Position numbers and translations under genes: made by a program. This document shows, piece after piece, positions 1 through 7,038 of a stretch of DNA of 63,250 bases. Position 1 is the stretch's first letter; each line of letters begins with the position of its first letter. The notes beneath the pieces were generated by a model. That model was not told the DNA's origin. It did no database searches and saw only the letters and a program-made list of their open reading frames with translations. The stretch is from assembly GCA_049451635.1 (NCBI GenBank), contig JBMTVT010000002.1:1-63250 (forward strand). Direction: 5' to 3'. Origin of the DNA: JBMTVT01 sp049451635. GTDB taxonomy: Bacteria; Bacteroidota; Bacteroidia; Flavobacteriales; Flavobacteriaceae.

Positions 1-31
1 CCCTTTTTTTTGTTTTCAATTAACTAACTGT

Positions 32-703
32 TTATTGAATTGCATTATCAATACCTTCTTCTACATTAATTAATTTGGGTATTAACAAGTTTTGGTCTTC
101 CAATACAACAATTACTAATCTAACATAGTCGTTTATTGTTTCACTCACAGATTCTGGGTCTGTAATATCAATATAGCCCTTCCATATTAACTCTTTATCT
201 TTTGCTGGACAAAGGCAATATAATGAGCTTTCGGTATGGTAAACCATGTATTCATCGTAGTAATCTGGATTGTAATAAATATCTTGGTATTTTAAATAAT
301 CTTCTTTAAACTTAACATGGGTTTCATCAAAACTATCATATTTTTTTTTGTAGGCAATCTTATCTTCAACACCTATAACTTTGGTGAGCAAAACAGCATC
401 AAAATTATTAGCAACTAAAATATCTTCAATGCGTTTTAAATCATTCTCCGATTGTTTTTCAAGAGTGAAATCTGGTTCAAAAACATCTAAACTCATATAA
501 GCTTCAATGCCTCTAGCTTCATATTCAGCTTTTAGTGCTTTTTCAAATTGACGTCTTGCTTCAATATTCGGGGTCATGCCCACTATCAAAGTTTTATTTG
601 ACTCAAAAACATCAATATCTGGATTTTTCCAATTATCAACAATCTCTACAGAAGAACAGTTCACTAATAAAAATAACAACAAAAAATATATTATTAGTTT
701 CAT
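32..703 (-). CDS. Predicted lipoprotein of unknown function
   Basis: A 223-residue protein if translation starts at the ATG ending at 703. An upstream in-frame ATG at 742 would add 13 residues before the signal peptide, so the inner start is preferred. The N-terminus is a hydrophobic stretch ending in LLVNCSS, a lipobox with Cys16 as the likely lipidated residue, so the protein is probably an outer- or inner-membrane lipoprotein facing the periplasm. The mature part starts VEIVDNWKNPDIDVF and alternates short charged and hydrophobic stretches; I recognise no catalytic motif. I recall similar uncharacterised lipoproteins in Flavobacteriaceae, but cannot attach a function. It is transcribed away from yicC and the two share a 250-base intergenic region. 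Nothing suggests it is broken. Confidence 0.75.
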   Translation of the reverse strand: MKLIIYFLLLFLLVNCSSVEIVDNWKNPDIDVFESNKTLIVGMTPNIEARRQFEKALKAEYEARGIEAYMSLDVFEPDFTLEKQSENDLKRIEDILVANNFDAVLLTKVIGVEDKIAYKKKYDSFDETHVKFKEDYLKYQDIYYNPDYYDEYMVYHTESSLYCLCPAKDKELIWKGYIDITDPESVSETINDYVRLVIVVLEDQNLLIPKLINVEEGIDNAIQ

Positions 704-864
704 GATATTTGAACTATAGGTTTTTATCATTACAAGCTTCAATTAAAGTAGCCAAGATCTATATTTAAAAATTAAATTATTTAGATTAAACTAACTTATT
801 AACATATAAGATTATATAAAATGATATTCATCAGCTAGATAAATAATATTTAAAGCCAAACACA

Positions 865-931
865 TAACTTTGGTGCCTTTTATTTATAATGGCTCTCCTG
901 TTTTCTATCCTTATGGTTTTAATTACCTTTG
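865..931 (+). promoter_or_regulatory. Candidate promoter -7 elements upstream of yicC
   Basis: Two copies of the Bacteroidota -7 consensus TAnnTTTG are present: TAACTTTG at 865-872 and TACCTTTG at 924-931. The second would start transcription about 15 bases before the yicC ATG at 953. Neither has a clear TTG/TTTG at the expected distance upstream, so these are candidates only. The rest of the 743-952 gap is AT-rich with no other structure seen. Confidence 0.3.
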
Positions 932-952
932 TACAACTAAATACTTTAGCTT

Positions 953-1810
953 ATGATATATTCAATGACAGGTTATGGGAAATCTGTATTGCAATTGCCA
1001 ACCAAAAAAATAACTATTGAGCTTAAATCGTTAAACAGCAAAAATTTGGATTTAAACACCCGAATGCCCTCTATTTACAGAGAAAAAGAGCTGACCATAA
1101 GAAAAATTCTTGCTGATAAACTAGAGCGTGGAAAAATTGATTTTTCAATTTATGTGGAAGCTACTGCCGAGGATACCTCAACCCAAATAAACACCCCTGT
1201 TGTTAAACAATATATTGACCAACTTAAAAATGTTGTTGATGGCAGTGAATTAGAATTACTTAAAATGGCTGTTCGTTTTCCTGATGCTTTAAATACGGTA
1301 CGTGAAGAAATTGATGAAAATGAATGGAAGGTCATTGAAAAAGAAATACACATAGCTATTAGCGACTTAATTGATCATAGATTAGATGAAGGTAAAGTGC
1401 TTGAAAAAGACTTTAATAACCGCGTCATTACCATTGAAAAATTACTAGAGGAAGTGGTTGTTATGGATCCTGAACGTGTTGAAGGTGTTCGTGAGCGTTT
1501 GCTAAAAGGTGTTGAAGAGTTAAAAGATAAATACGACGAAAACCGTTTTGAACAAGAACTGATTTACTACATTGAAAAGTTTGATATTACCGAAGAAAAG
1601 GTCCGCTTAAAAAACCATTTAAATTATTTTACCGAATCTATAAATTCTGAAAATTCAAACGGAAAAAAACTAGGGTTTATAAGTCAAGAAATGGGTAGGG
1701 AAATAAACACCATTGGCTCTAAAAGCAATTATGCACCCATGCAACAGTTGGTGGTTCAAATGAAAGATGAACTTGAAAAAATTAAGGAACAGCTTTTGAA
1801 CGTCTTATAG
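953..1810 (+). CDS. yicC: YicC/YloC-family endoribonuclease
   Basis: The 285-residue length and the N-terminus MIYSMTGYGKS are typical of the YicC-like family, whose members have endoribonuclease activity in Escherichia coli and Bacillus. The C-terminal DUF1732 part is also visible, with FISQEMGREINTIGSKS and a following amphipathic helix ending NYAPMQQLVVQMKDELEK. It acts in the cytoplasm on RNA; a specific substrate cannot be read from the sequence. It is first in the order yicC-gmk-nadD, with 57 bases before gmk, a gap that contains a small palindromic repeat. Pairing of yicC with gmk is very common in bacteria. The start at 953 fits the family N-terminus exactly. Confidence 0.93.
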   Translation: MIYSMTGYGKSVLQLPTKKITIELKSLNSKNLDLNTRMPSIYREKELTIRKILADKLERGKIDFSIYVEATAEDTSTQINTPVVKQYIDQLKNVVDGSELELLKMAVRFPDALNTVREEIDENEWKVIEKEIHIAISDLIDHRLDEGKVLEKDFNNRVITIEKLLEEVVVMDPERVEGVRERLLKGVEELKDKYDENRFEQELIYYIEKFDITEEKVRLKNHLNYFTESINSENSNGKKLGFISQEMGREINTIGSKSNYAPMQQLVVQMKDELEKIKEQLLNVL

Positions 1811-1827
1811 AAAAAATATTAAATGTT

Positions 1828-1849
1828 ACACTCAGCGTAGTCGAAGTGT
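1828..1849. repeat. Short intergenic palindromic repeat (CTTCGACTACGCTCAG type)
   Basis: The 22 bases have inverted ends (ACACT and AGTGT) around a core that reads CTTCGACTACGCTGAG on the minus strand. From memory, related CTTCGACT.CGCTCAG sequences are scattered between genes in many Flavobacteriia. It lies between the yicC stop and the gmk start. Confidence 0.55.
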
Positions 1850-1867
1850 TTTTAAAAGTAAAAAATA

Positions 1868-2455
1868 TTGAATCATCAAAATAAAAAACAAGGTAAACTT
1901 ATTGTGTTTTCAGCGCCTTCGGGCTCTGGAAAAACAACCATTGTACGTCATCTTCTGGGTATTGAAGCTTTAAATTTAGAGTTTTCAATATCGGCAACTT
2001 CACGTGAAAAAAGAGACAAAGAAATAAACGGTAAAGACTATTATTTTCTTTCAACAAAAGCATTCAAAAACAAAATTAAAAATGAGGAGTTTTTAGAATG
2101 GGAAGAAGTGTACCGAGATAATTTTTATGGTACTTTAAAAACTGAAGTAGAACGTATTTGGGCGCAAGGTAAAAACGTTATTTTTGATATTGATGTTTCT
2201 GGTGGGTTACGTATTAAACGAAAGTTTCCTGAGCAAACCTTGGCTGTTTTTGTAAAACCACCAAGTATTGACGAACTAAAAATACGTCTTAAAAAACGCA
2301 AAACCGAAAGTGCCGATAAAATTAATATGCGCGTAGCAAAAGCATCTGCAGAATTGGCTACAGCCCCTTTATTTGATGTAGTTGTTGTAAATGATAATTT
2401 AGAAAATGCCTTAAAAGAAGCTGAACAACTGGTTAGCGATTTTATAAAACAATAA
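1868..2455 (+). CDS. gmk: Guanylate kinase (TTG start)
   Basis: Phosphorylates GMP to GDP with ATP in the cytoplasm, feeding GTP/dGTP synthesis. The 195-residue protein carries the P-loop APSGSGKTT at residues 16-24, followed by FSISATSREKRDKEINGKDY, the GMP-binding segment typical of Gmk. The length is normal. The start codon is TTG at 1868: no ATG lies in frame between the preceding stop and the P-loop, and the next methionine is deep in the enzyme (NMRVAK), so TTG is essentially forced. The stop at 2453-2455 lies only two bases before the nadD ATG, so the two are co-transcribed and probably translationally coupled. Confidence 0.95.
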   Translation: MNHQNKKQGKLIVFSAPSGSGKTTIVRHLLGIEALNLEFSISATSREKRDKEINGKDYYFLSTKAFKNKIKNEEFLEWEEVYRDNFYGTLKTEVERIWAQGKNVIFDIDVSGGLRIKRKFPEQTLAVFVKPPSIDELKIRLKKRKTESADKINMRVAKASAELATAPLFDVVVVNDNLENALKEAEQLVSDFIKQ

Positions 2456-2457
2456 GT

Positions 2458-3036
2458 ATGAAAGTGGGTTTGTTTTTTGGTTCTTTTAACCCCATACACA
2501 TTGGGCACTTGGTTATCGCGAACCATATAGCAGAGTACAGCGATTTAGACCAGATTTGGTTTGTTGTAACACCTCACAACCCCTTTAAAAAGAAAAGCAG
2601 TTTGCTTGATAATTACCAACGCCTGGAAATGGTATATCTAGCAACAAAAGATTACACCAAACTAAAACCCAGTGATATTGAGTTTAACTTACCGCAACCC
2701 AATTATACTGTTAATACCCTTGCCTATTTACAAGAAAAGTATCCTGATTATGAATTTGCTTTAATTATGGGAGAAGATAATTTAAAAAGCTTTCATAAGT
2801 GGAAAAATCATGAAATAATATTACAAAATCATCATATTTTTGTGTATCCAAGAATTTCAGAAAACAAAGTAGAAACACAATTCGATAGTCATAAAAAGAT
2901 ACATCATATAGATGCCCCTATTATGGAACTCTCTTCAACTTTTATTAGAAAAGCTATTAAAGCTGGCAAAAATGTAAAGCCTATGCTTCCAGAATTTGTT
3001 TGGGAGTATTTGGACGAAATGAATTTTTACAAGTAA
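2458..3036 (+). CDS. nadD: Nicotinate-nucleotide adenylyltransferase
   Basis: Transfers AMP from ATP to nicotinate mononucleotide in NAD synthesis. The 192-residue protein shows the nucleotidyltransferase signature GSFNPIHIGH at residues 8-17 (the HxGH motif is His14-His17) and the C-terminal SSTFIRKAIKAG motif (the (I/S)SSTxIR class) that binds the triphosphate. Length matches the NadD family. It directly follows gmk with a two-base gap. The downstream gene is on the opposite strand, so this is the end of the yicC-gmk-nadD unit. No convincing terminator hairpin is visible just after the stop. Confidence 0.95.
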   Translation: MKVGLFFGSFNPIHIGHLVIANHIAEYSDLDQIWFVVTPHNPFKKKSSLLDNYQRLEMVYLATKDYTKLKPSDIEFNLPQPNYTVNTLAYLQEKYPDYEFALIMGEDNLKSFHKWKNHEIILQNHHIFVYPRISENKVETQFDSHKKIHHIDAPIMELSSTFIRKAIKAGKNVKPMLPEFVWEYLDEMNFYK

Positions 3037-3079
3037 CCTATTTTAATTTCATAAAAAATTCCAACCATCTTAGCTTATC

Positions 3080-3113
3080 ATCTGACATAGACAATTAAAA
3101 AAGCCCATATCAT
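3080..3113. repeat. Degenerate copy of the hairpin repeat found at 33746-33804
   Basis: The bases from TCTGACATAGACAATTAAAA onward match 18 of 20 positions of the core of the left repeat at 33760-33779, and the following ATATCAT matches again at the same spacing. The flanking TTAGCTTATCA is a weak match to the TTCGTTTAACG arm. The hairpin is eroded. It touches the 3' end of a truncated lipoprotein gene. Alignment by eye only. Confidence 0.4.
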
Positions 3114-3295
3114 CCCAAAAAGGGATATCCAACTGTTGCATTAATATCTACATACCACAACTCGTAAGAGCCCAATAATTGGTTAACAGAAATTTGTGGG
3201 GCGTCGTTATAACCATCTACAATAACTTCGGTGTAACACGAAGTAAAAAGTGTCGCTATTAACGAAAAGCTTAAGAGTAATTTTATGGTCTTCAT
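3110..3295 (-). pseudogene. Truncated lipoprotein gene (5' remnant)
   Basis: The frame encodes about 61 residues from the ATG at 3293-3295: a signal peptide MKTIKLLLSFSLIATLFTSC with a lipobox cysteine, then YTEVIVDGYNDAPQISVNQLL and YELWYVDINATVGYPFLG before a stop. From memory, a Flavobacteriaceae lipoprotein family of several hundred residues begins this way and continues after YELWYVDINATxGxGEVPFLQ into a long beta-rich body; such proteins are often mislabelled after the neighbouring nadD. Here everything after the first about 60 codons is missing and the frame runs into a degenerate hairpin repeat. I therefore call it a 3'-truncated remnant. The alternative is a genuine small lipoprotein. 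Confidence 0.6.
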
Positions 3296-3428
3296 AATCA
3301 AACATTTTTAGGGGTTCTACTTTGTAAGTTTCAAAACACATGCCAAAAAAGAAATAGGTATTGTTTTTGATGGCTGAATAATGATTAATATTTTACGTAT
3401 TTTTGAACTAGTAAATACGATGTTACTT

Positions 3429-4430
3429 ATGGATAAACCTTTAAAATATGCGGTTTTTGGAGCAGGAAGTTGGGCAACAGCTATTGTGAAAATGCTCTGT
3501 GAAAATTTAAATGAAGTAGGTTGGTACATGCGCAGCGTTTACATTAAAGAACACCTGTTAAGAGAGCAACACAACCCCAGTTATTTAAGTTCGGTTGAGT
3601 TTCATTTAGAGCAACTAAAAATTAGCAATGACATTAATGAAATAGCCGATTATGCTGATGTGTTAATTTTTGTTATCCCTTCGGCTTTTATTCATGCCGA
3701 ATTAGAAAAGCTAAAAATTGATATTTCCAATAAAATAATTGTATCAGCCGTAAAAGGCATTATGCCTGAAAGCGGCTTGTTGGTTGGCGAACATTTTCAC
3801 AATGCATATAAAGTCCCATTTGACAATATTGCCGTTATTGCTGGCCCATGTCACGCTGAGGAAGTTGCCCTAGAACGTTTATCCTACTTAACCATTTCCT
3901 GTTCTGATGCCAAAAAAGCTAAGGCCATTGCAAAAAACTTATCGAGCGATTATATAAAAACTAAAATAAGTGATGATATTATTGGTGTTGAATATGCGGT
4001 AATGCTCAAGAATATTTACGCCATTGCAGCTGGAATTGCACATGGTTTAGGATACGGTGATAATTTTCAGAGCGTGTTAATGAGCAATGCCATACGCGAA
4101 ATGAAACGTTTTATTAAGAAAATGCATAAAATGAAACGCAACATAAACAATTCGGCTTATCTAGGGGATTTATTGGTAACAGGGTATTCTACCTTTTCTA
4201 GAAATCGCATGTTTGGTAACATGATTGGAAAGGGTTACACGGTAAAATCGGCTCAAATGGAAATGAGTATGGTTGCCGAAGGCTATTATGCCACTAAAAG
4301 TGCCCATTTACTTAACCAAAAAAATGCCAAAAAAACACGCCTCCCAATAATTAATGCGGTTTACGAGATTTTGTATGAAAACAAAAACCCTAAAAAGGTT
4401 TTTAAGAAATTGACTGAGAAGTTGGATTGA
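3429..4430 (+). CDS. gpsA: NAD(P)-dependent glycerol-3-phosphate dehydrogenase
   Basis: Makes sn-glycerol 3-phosphate from dihydroxyacetone phosphate for phospholipid synthesis. From the ATG at 3429 the protein has 333 residues and starts MDKPLKYAVFGAGSWATAIVKML, with the Rossmann GxGxxxA motif at once, as expected for GpsA. The open frame reaches back to 3381 and a second ATG lies at 3420, but both would add a non-family extension. GPCHAEEVA and the catalytic-lysine segment MLKNIYAIAAGIAHGLGYGDN are intact, as is the C-terminal substrate-binding part. A TAnnTTTG element (TATTTTTG, 3398-3405) just before the start supports initiation at 3420 or 3429 rather than 3381. It is a single gene between two minus-strand genes. 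Confidence 0.93.
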   Translation: MDKPLKYAVFGAGSWATAIVKMLCENLNEVGWYMRSVYIKEHLLREQHNPSYLSSVEFHLEQLKISNDINEIADYADVLIFVIPSAFIHAELEKLKIDISNKIIVSAVKGIMPESGLLVGEHFHNAYKVPFDNIAVIAGPCHAEEVALERLSYLTISCSDAKKAKAIAKNLSSDYIKTKISDDIIGVEYAVMLKNIYAIAAGIAHGLGYGDNFQSVLMSNAIREMKRFIKKMHKMKRNINNSAYLGDLLVTGYSTFSRNRMFGNMIGKGYTVKSAQMEMSMVAEGYYATKSAHLLNQKNAKKTRLPIINAVYEILYENKNPKKVFKKLTEKLD

Positions 4431-4514
4431 GGCCTCCTCTAACTCCTCCAAAGGAGGAGAATATATTATGGCATTTCTCTCCTTTGGAGAGATGTCGCTC
4501 TGCGACAGAGAGGA
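4431..4514. repeat. Double-hairpin intergenic repeat (CTCCTCC / CTCTCC type)
   Basis: Two perfect seven-base-pair hairpins sit side by side: CTCCTCC-AAA-GGAGGAG at 4443-4459 and TCTCTCC-TTT-GGAGAGA at 4476-4492, followed by TCGCTCTGCGACAGAGAGG. Both loops are A3/T3. From memory, such CCTCC.AAAGGAGG blocks recur between genes in Flavobacteriia. It fills the whole gap between convergent gpsA and the next gene, so it may also act as a bidirectional terminator, but there is no T tract. Confidence 0.6.
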
Positions 4515-4910
4515 TTACTTCACCAAAACGCCTTTTACATCCATTAACGGAATGGGTTGTAAAGCTTTTAGGTTAATCGTGTTTTTTCTAAACAAATACG
4601 TTTTATCAAACATTTGGTTACCTTCAAAAAAAGACACTTTAAAAGTGTTATTTAATGCAAAAAGCTCTTCTTGCATCAACTCTATTTTAGCATAGCTTTT
4701 TTCAGGAAGTAAATCAATCTTTTTCCTAAAGGTTGCTGTTTTTTTGTCTTCGGAATAGCCACTGGTTACAATAATAACCATTTCTAAATCTACGGGCTTA
4801 TCATTAATAATATAGGCATTCCAGTCTTGGGTTTTATAAATGTCGTTATATTCATTAACAACAGCAACATAAACACCTTCAACTTTTGGAATTTGGATGT
4901 CTTTTTTCAT
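4515..4910 (-). CDS. Conserved Bacteroidota protein next to pheS
   Basis: A 131-residue cytoplasmic protein with no signal peptide or membrane segment. It starts MKKDIQIPKVEGVYVAVV and ends with a pattern I recall as conserved, FRKNTINLKALQPIPLMDVKGVLVK. From memory this family occurs across Flavobacteriaceae directly downstream of pheS and is often mislabelled as a phenylalanyl-tRNA synthetase subunit; it shares no synthetase motif. The predicted fold looks like a small beta-rich domain (alternating strands around KTATFRKKIDLLPEKSYAKIEL). It lies three bases after the pheS stop, so it is translated from the same message. Function unknown. Confidence 0.85.
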   Translation of the reverse strand: MKKDIQIPKVEGVYVAVVNEYNDIYKTQDWNAYIINDKPVDLEMVIIVTSGYSEDKKTATFRKKIDLLPEKSYAKIELMQEELFALNNTFKVSFFEGNQMFDKTYLFRKNTINLKALQPIPLMDVKGVLVK

Positions 4911-4913
4911 TTC

Positions 4914-5933
4914 TTATAAAGCAGATTTAAACTGCTCTAAAAACCTAACATCATTTTCACTTAGCAAACGAATGTCACCAATTTGATGCAATAACATGGC
5001 AATACGGTCTATACCCATACCAAATGCAAAACCTGAATATTCTTTTGAGTCTATACCACAATTTTCCAGCACATTAGGATCCACCATACCACAGCCCATA
5101 ATTTCCAACCAACCAGTGCCTTTTGTTATACGGTAATCTATTTCGGTTTCCAAGCCCCAATACACATCAACCTCAGCACTAGGTTCTGTAAATGGGAAAT
5201 ATGATGGACGCAAACGTATTTTACTTTTCCCAAACATTTCTGTAGTGAAATGTTGGAGCGTTTGCTTTAAATCGGCAAAACTCACATCTGTATCAATATA
5301 CAACCCTTCTACTTGATGGAAAAAACAGTGTGAACGTGCCGAAATAGCTTCGTTACGGTAAACTCTACCCGGAGAAATAGTACGAATAGGTGGTTTATTG
5401 TTTTCCATATAACGCACTTGTACCGAACTAGTATGCGTACGCAATAAAATATCAGGATTGGTTTGAATAAAAAAAGTGTCCTGCATATCACGTGCTGGAT
5501 GGTATTCTGGTAAGTTTAAAGCTGTAAAGTTGTGCCAATCGTCTTCTATTTCTGGACCTTCACTGACGTTAAAACCAATACGCGAAAAAATATCTATAAT
5601 TTGATTTTTTACTATAGAAATCGGGTGGCGCGCACCAATTTGAATAGGTTCTCCTGGGCGCGATAAATCGCCATAAACACCTTTTATTTCTTCTTTACTT
5701 TCAAGTTCTTCTTTTAAGGCATTAACTTTATCCTCAGCTGTTTTTTTTAGCTTATTAATGGTTTGACCAAATTCCTTTTTCTGGTCGTTGGCTACATTTT
5801 TAAATTCAGCAAAAAACTCATTAAGTAAGCCTTTTTTGCCTAAATATTTTATTCTGAAAGCTTCAACTTCTTCTTTCGATTGGGCTTTAAATGCTTCGGC
5901 TTCAGCTATAAGTTCCTTTATCTTATCTATCAT
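4914..5933 (-). CDS. pheS: Phenylalanine-tRNA ligase alpha subunit
   Basis: Charges tRNA-Phe together with PheT, which is not in this window. The 339 residues match the family: an N-terminal coiled-coil of about 90 residues that contacts the tRNA, then the class II catalytic core. Visible landmarks are GARHPISIVKNQIIDIF, the motif-2 region RTHTSSVQVR and FHQVEGLYID, and motif 3 GFAFGMGIDRIAMLLHQIGD near the C-terminus. The end DIRLLSENDVRFLEQFKSAL is standard. It forms a two-gene unit with the following conserved protein. A palindromic repeat lies upstream of its start, in the gap before the next minus-strand gene. Confidence 0.97.
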   Translation of the reverse strand: MIDKIKELIAEAEAFKAQSKEEVEAFRIKYLGKKGLLNEFFAEFKNVANDQKKEFGQTINKLKKTAEDKVNALKEELESKEEIKGVYGDLSRPGEPIQIGARHPISIVKNQIIDIFSRIGFNVSEGPEIEDDWHNFTALNLPEYHPARDMQDTFFIQTNPDILLRTHTSSVQVRYMENNKPPIRTISPGRVYRNEAISARSHCFFHQVEGLYIDTDVSFADLKQTLQHFTTEMFGKSKIRLRPSYFPFTEPSAEVDVYWGLETEIDYRITKGTGWLEIMGCGMVDPNVLENCGIDSKEYSGFAFGMGIDRIAMLLHQIGDIRLLSENDVRFLEQFKSAL

Positions 5934-5968
5934 AACATCCTTAAAATGATGGCAAATTTAAATAAATT

Positions 5969-6057
5969 ATTGTCATTACGAGGAGAAAACGACGAAGTAA
6001 TCTTATAAATAGATACAGATTGTCACAGTAAATTAAAAATTTACTTCGCAATGACGC
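5969..6057. repeat. Long imperfect palindrome (GTCATTACGAGG...CGCAATGACG)
   Basis: The ends TGTCATTACGAGGAG and CTTCGCAATGACGCA are inverted copies, and the inner GACGAAGTAATCTTATAAAT and AAAATTTACTTCGCAATGAC also pair partly (GAAGTAA with TTACTTC). From memory this GTCATTRCGAGGAGNNACGACGAAGNAATC family is one of the commonest intergenic repeats in Bacteroidota. It sits between the stop of the 118-residue gene and the start of pheS, so the transcript through it could fold into a long hairpin. Confidence 0.7.
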
Positions 6058-6061
6058 ATTA

Positions 6062-6418
6062 TTAATCTATATACTCAGTTTCAACAAAATAGTTTACAAT
6101 AGCTTCTTTCATTAAAACACTTTGTTCACCTGCCTTTAAATATGGAAGCGTTTCTAAAACTCTATAGTGTGGCCAACCCTCATCATCCACAAAATCGAAT
6201 TCATAATAGCCATAAGGCGCTAGCAATTTGCAAATGGCAATGTGCATGAGGTCCAATTTTTGGTCCTTTTTAAAGGTTCTTTTTAACTGACCCAGTTCTT
6301 GTACACCTATTAAATATATGATAGCGTCAAGATCTAATGTATCTCCATCGGCAAATTGATTGGATAGTTTTTCAACTACCAACTCCCAGCGTTCCTTTAA
6401 TTGTTCGTCTCTAGACAT
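6062..6418 (-). CDS. Conserved hypothetical protein, 118 residues
   Basis: A small cytoplasmic, mostly alpha-helical protein with no signal peptide. Its sequence includes LDLDAIIYLIGVQELGQL, LDLMHIAICKLLAPYGYY, FDFVDDEGWPHYRVLETLPYL and a C-terminal helix ending NYFVETEYID. I recall similar proteins in many Flavobacteriaceae, always uncharacterised, and I see no metal or nucleotide-binding motif. It is divergent from cvpA; the 73-base gap holds a TAnnTTTG element for each direction. The frame is clean, ends inside no other gene, and codon use matches its neighbours, so I accept it as real. Function unknown. Confidence 0.8.
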   Translation of the reverse strand: MSRDEQLKERWELVVEKLSNQFADGDTLDLDAIIYLIGVQELGQLKRTFKKDQKLDLMHIAICKLLAPYGYYEFDFVDDEGWPHYRVLETLPYLKAGEQSVLMKEAIVNYFVETEYID

Positions 6419-6434
6419 AATATTCTTAAAGTTG

Positions 6435-6475
6435 CAAAGTTAATAAACCTAAGTGTGACTATTATTTTATATTTG
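6435..6475. promoter_or_regulatory. Divergent -7 elements between the 118-residue gene and cvpA
   Basis: On the minus strand TAACTTTG occupies 6435-6442, and on the plus strand TATATTTG occupies 6468-6475, 17 bases before the cvpA ATG. Both match TAnnTTTG. I see no good -33 TTG/TTTG for either, so the calls rest on the -7 match and placement. Confidence 0.45.
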
Positions 6476-6491
6476 CTTAAATTGCTTCATT

Positions 6492-7007
6492 ATGGGTGTT
6501 ATAGATATTGTTTTAGGCGCTTTAATTTTATTTGGTTTAGTGCGTGGTTTTATGAAAGGCCTTTTTGTTGAAGTAGCCTCCTTAGTTGCTTTGGTAGCAG
6601 GGGTCTATGGCGCTATACATTTTAGTAATTTTGCTGCCGATTTTTTACAATCAAGAACCGAATGGAATGAGAAAACTATAAATATTACGGCCTTTGCCAT
6701 AACCTTCGTCATCATTGTTTTAGCAATTGCGTTGGCTGGAAAAGCACTTACCAAATTAGCAAACTTTGCTGCACTTGGGATTTTAAATAAACTATTTGGT
6801 GCTGTATTTGGTGCTTTGAAAATAGCACTTGTTTTGAGTGTGGTTTTAAATATTTTTGATAAAATGAACAGTACTATTACTTTTATTGATGAAGAAGATA
6901 TTGATGATACCGTTCTTTACAAGCATGTAAAAAGTTTAGTTCCAACTATTTTTCCGAATATTTTATCTCCAAAAGAAGATAACACTTCTGAAGAAAGTGA
7001 AGTATAA
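6492..7007 (+). CDS. cvpA: CvpA-family integral membrane protein
   Basis: A 171-residue inner-membrane protein with four predicted membrane helices: residues about 4-20, 27-45, 62-85 and 97-120. The N-terminal pattern DIVLGALILFGLVRGFMKGL is the CvpA signature (xDxxxGxxxxxGxxRGxxxG). The C-terminal tail of about 45 residues is acidic and probably cytoplasmic (DEEDIDDT, KEDNTSEESEV). Family members are linked to colicin V export in E. coli and to envelope homeostasis; the molecular activity is not established. It is a single-gene unit ended by a strong shared terminator. Confidence 0.88.
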   Translation: MGVIDIVLGALILFGLVRGFMKGLFVEVASLVALVAGVYGAIHFSNFAADFLQSRTEWNEKTINITAFAITFVIIVLAIALAGKALTKLANFAALGILNKLFGAVFGALKIALVLSVVLNIFDKMNSTITFIDEEDIDDTVLYKHVKSLVPTIFPNILSPKEDNTSEESEV

Positions 7008-7036
7008 AAAAGCCACTCAAATTGAGTGGCTTTTTT
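7006..7036. terminator. Bidirectional terminator between cvpA and the carbonic anhydrase gene
   Basis: GCCACTCAA and TTGAGTGGC form a near-perfect palindrome (7012-7030), flanked by A5 on the left and T6 on the right, so it works in both directions. It serves cvpA on the plus strand and the sulP-carbonic anhydrase unit on the minus strand. Confidence 0.9.
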
Positions 7037-7038
7037 AT

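Noticed and set aside
2125..2526. A 133-codon minus-strand frame opposite gmk and nadD
   Set aside because: gmk and nadD are certain on the plus strand; this frame has no family features.
4468..4695. A 75-codon plus-strand frame starting in the twin-hairpin repeat
   Set aside because: It overlaps the conserved minus-strand gene beside pheS and starts inside a repeat.
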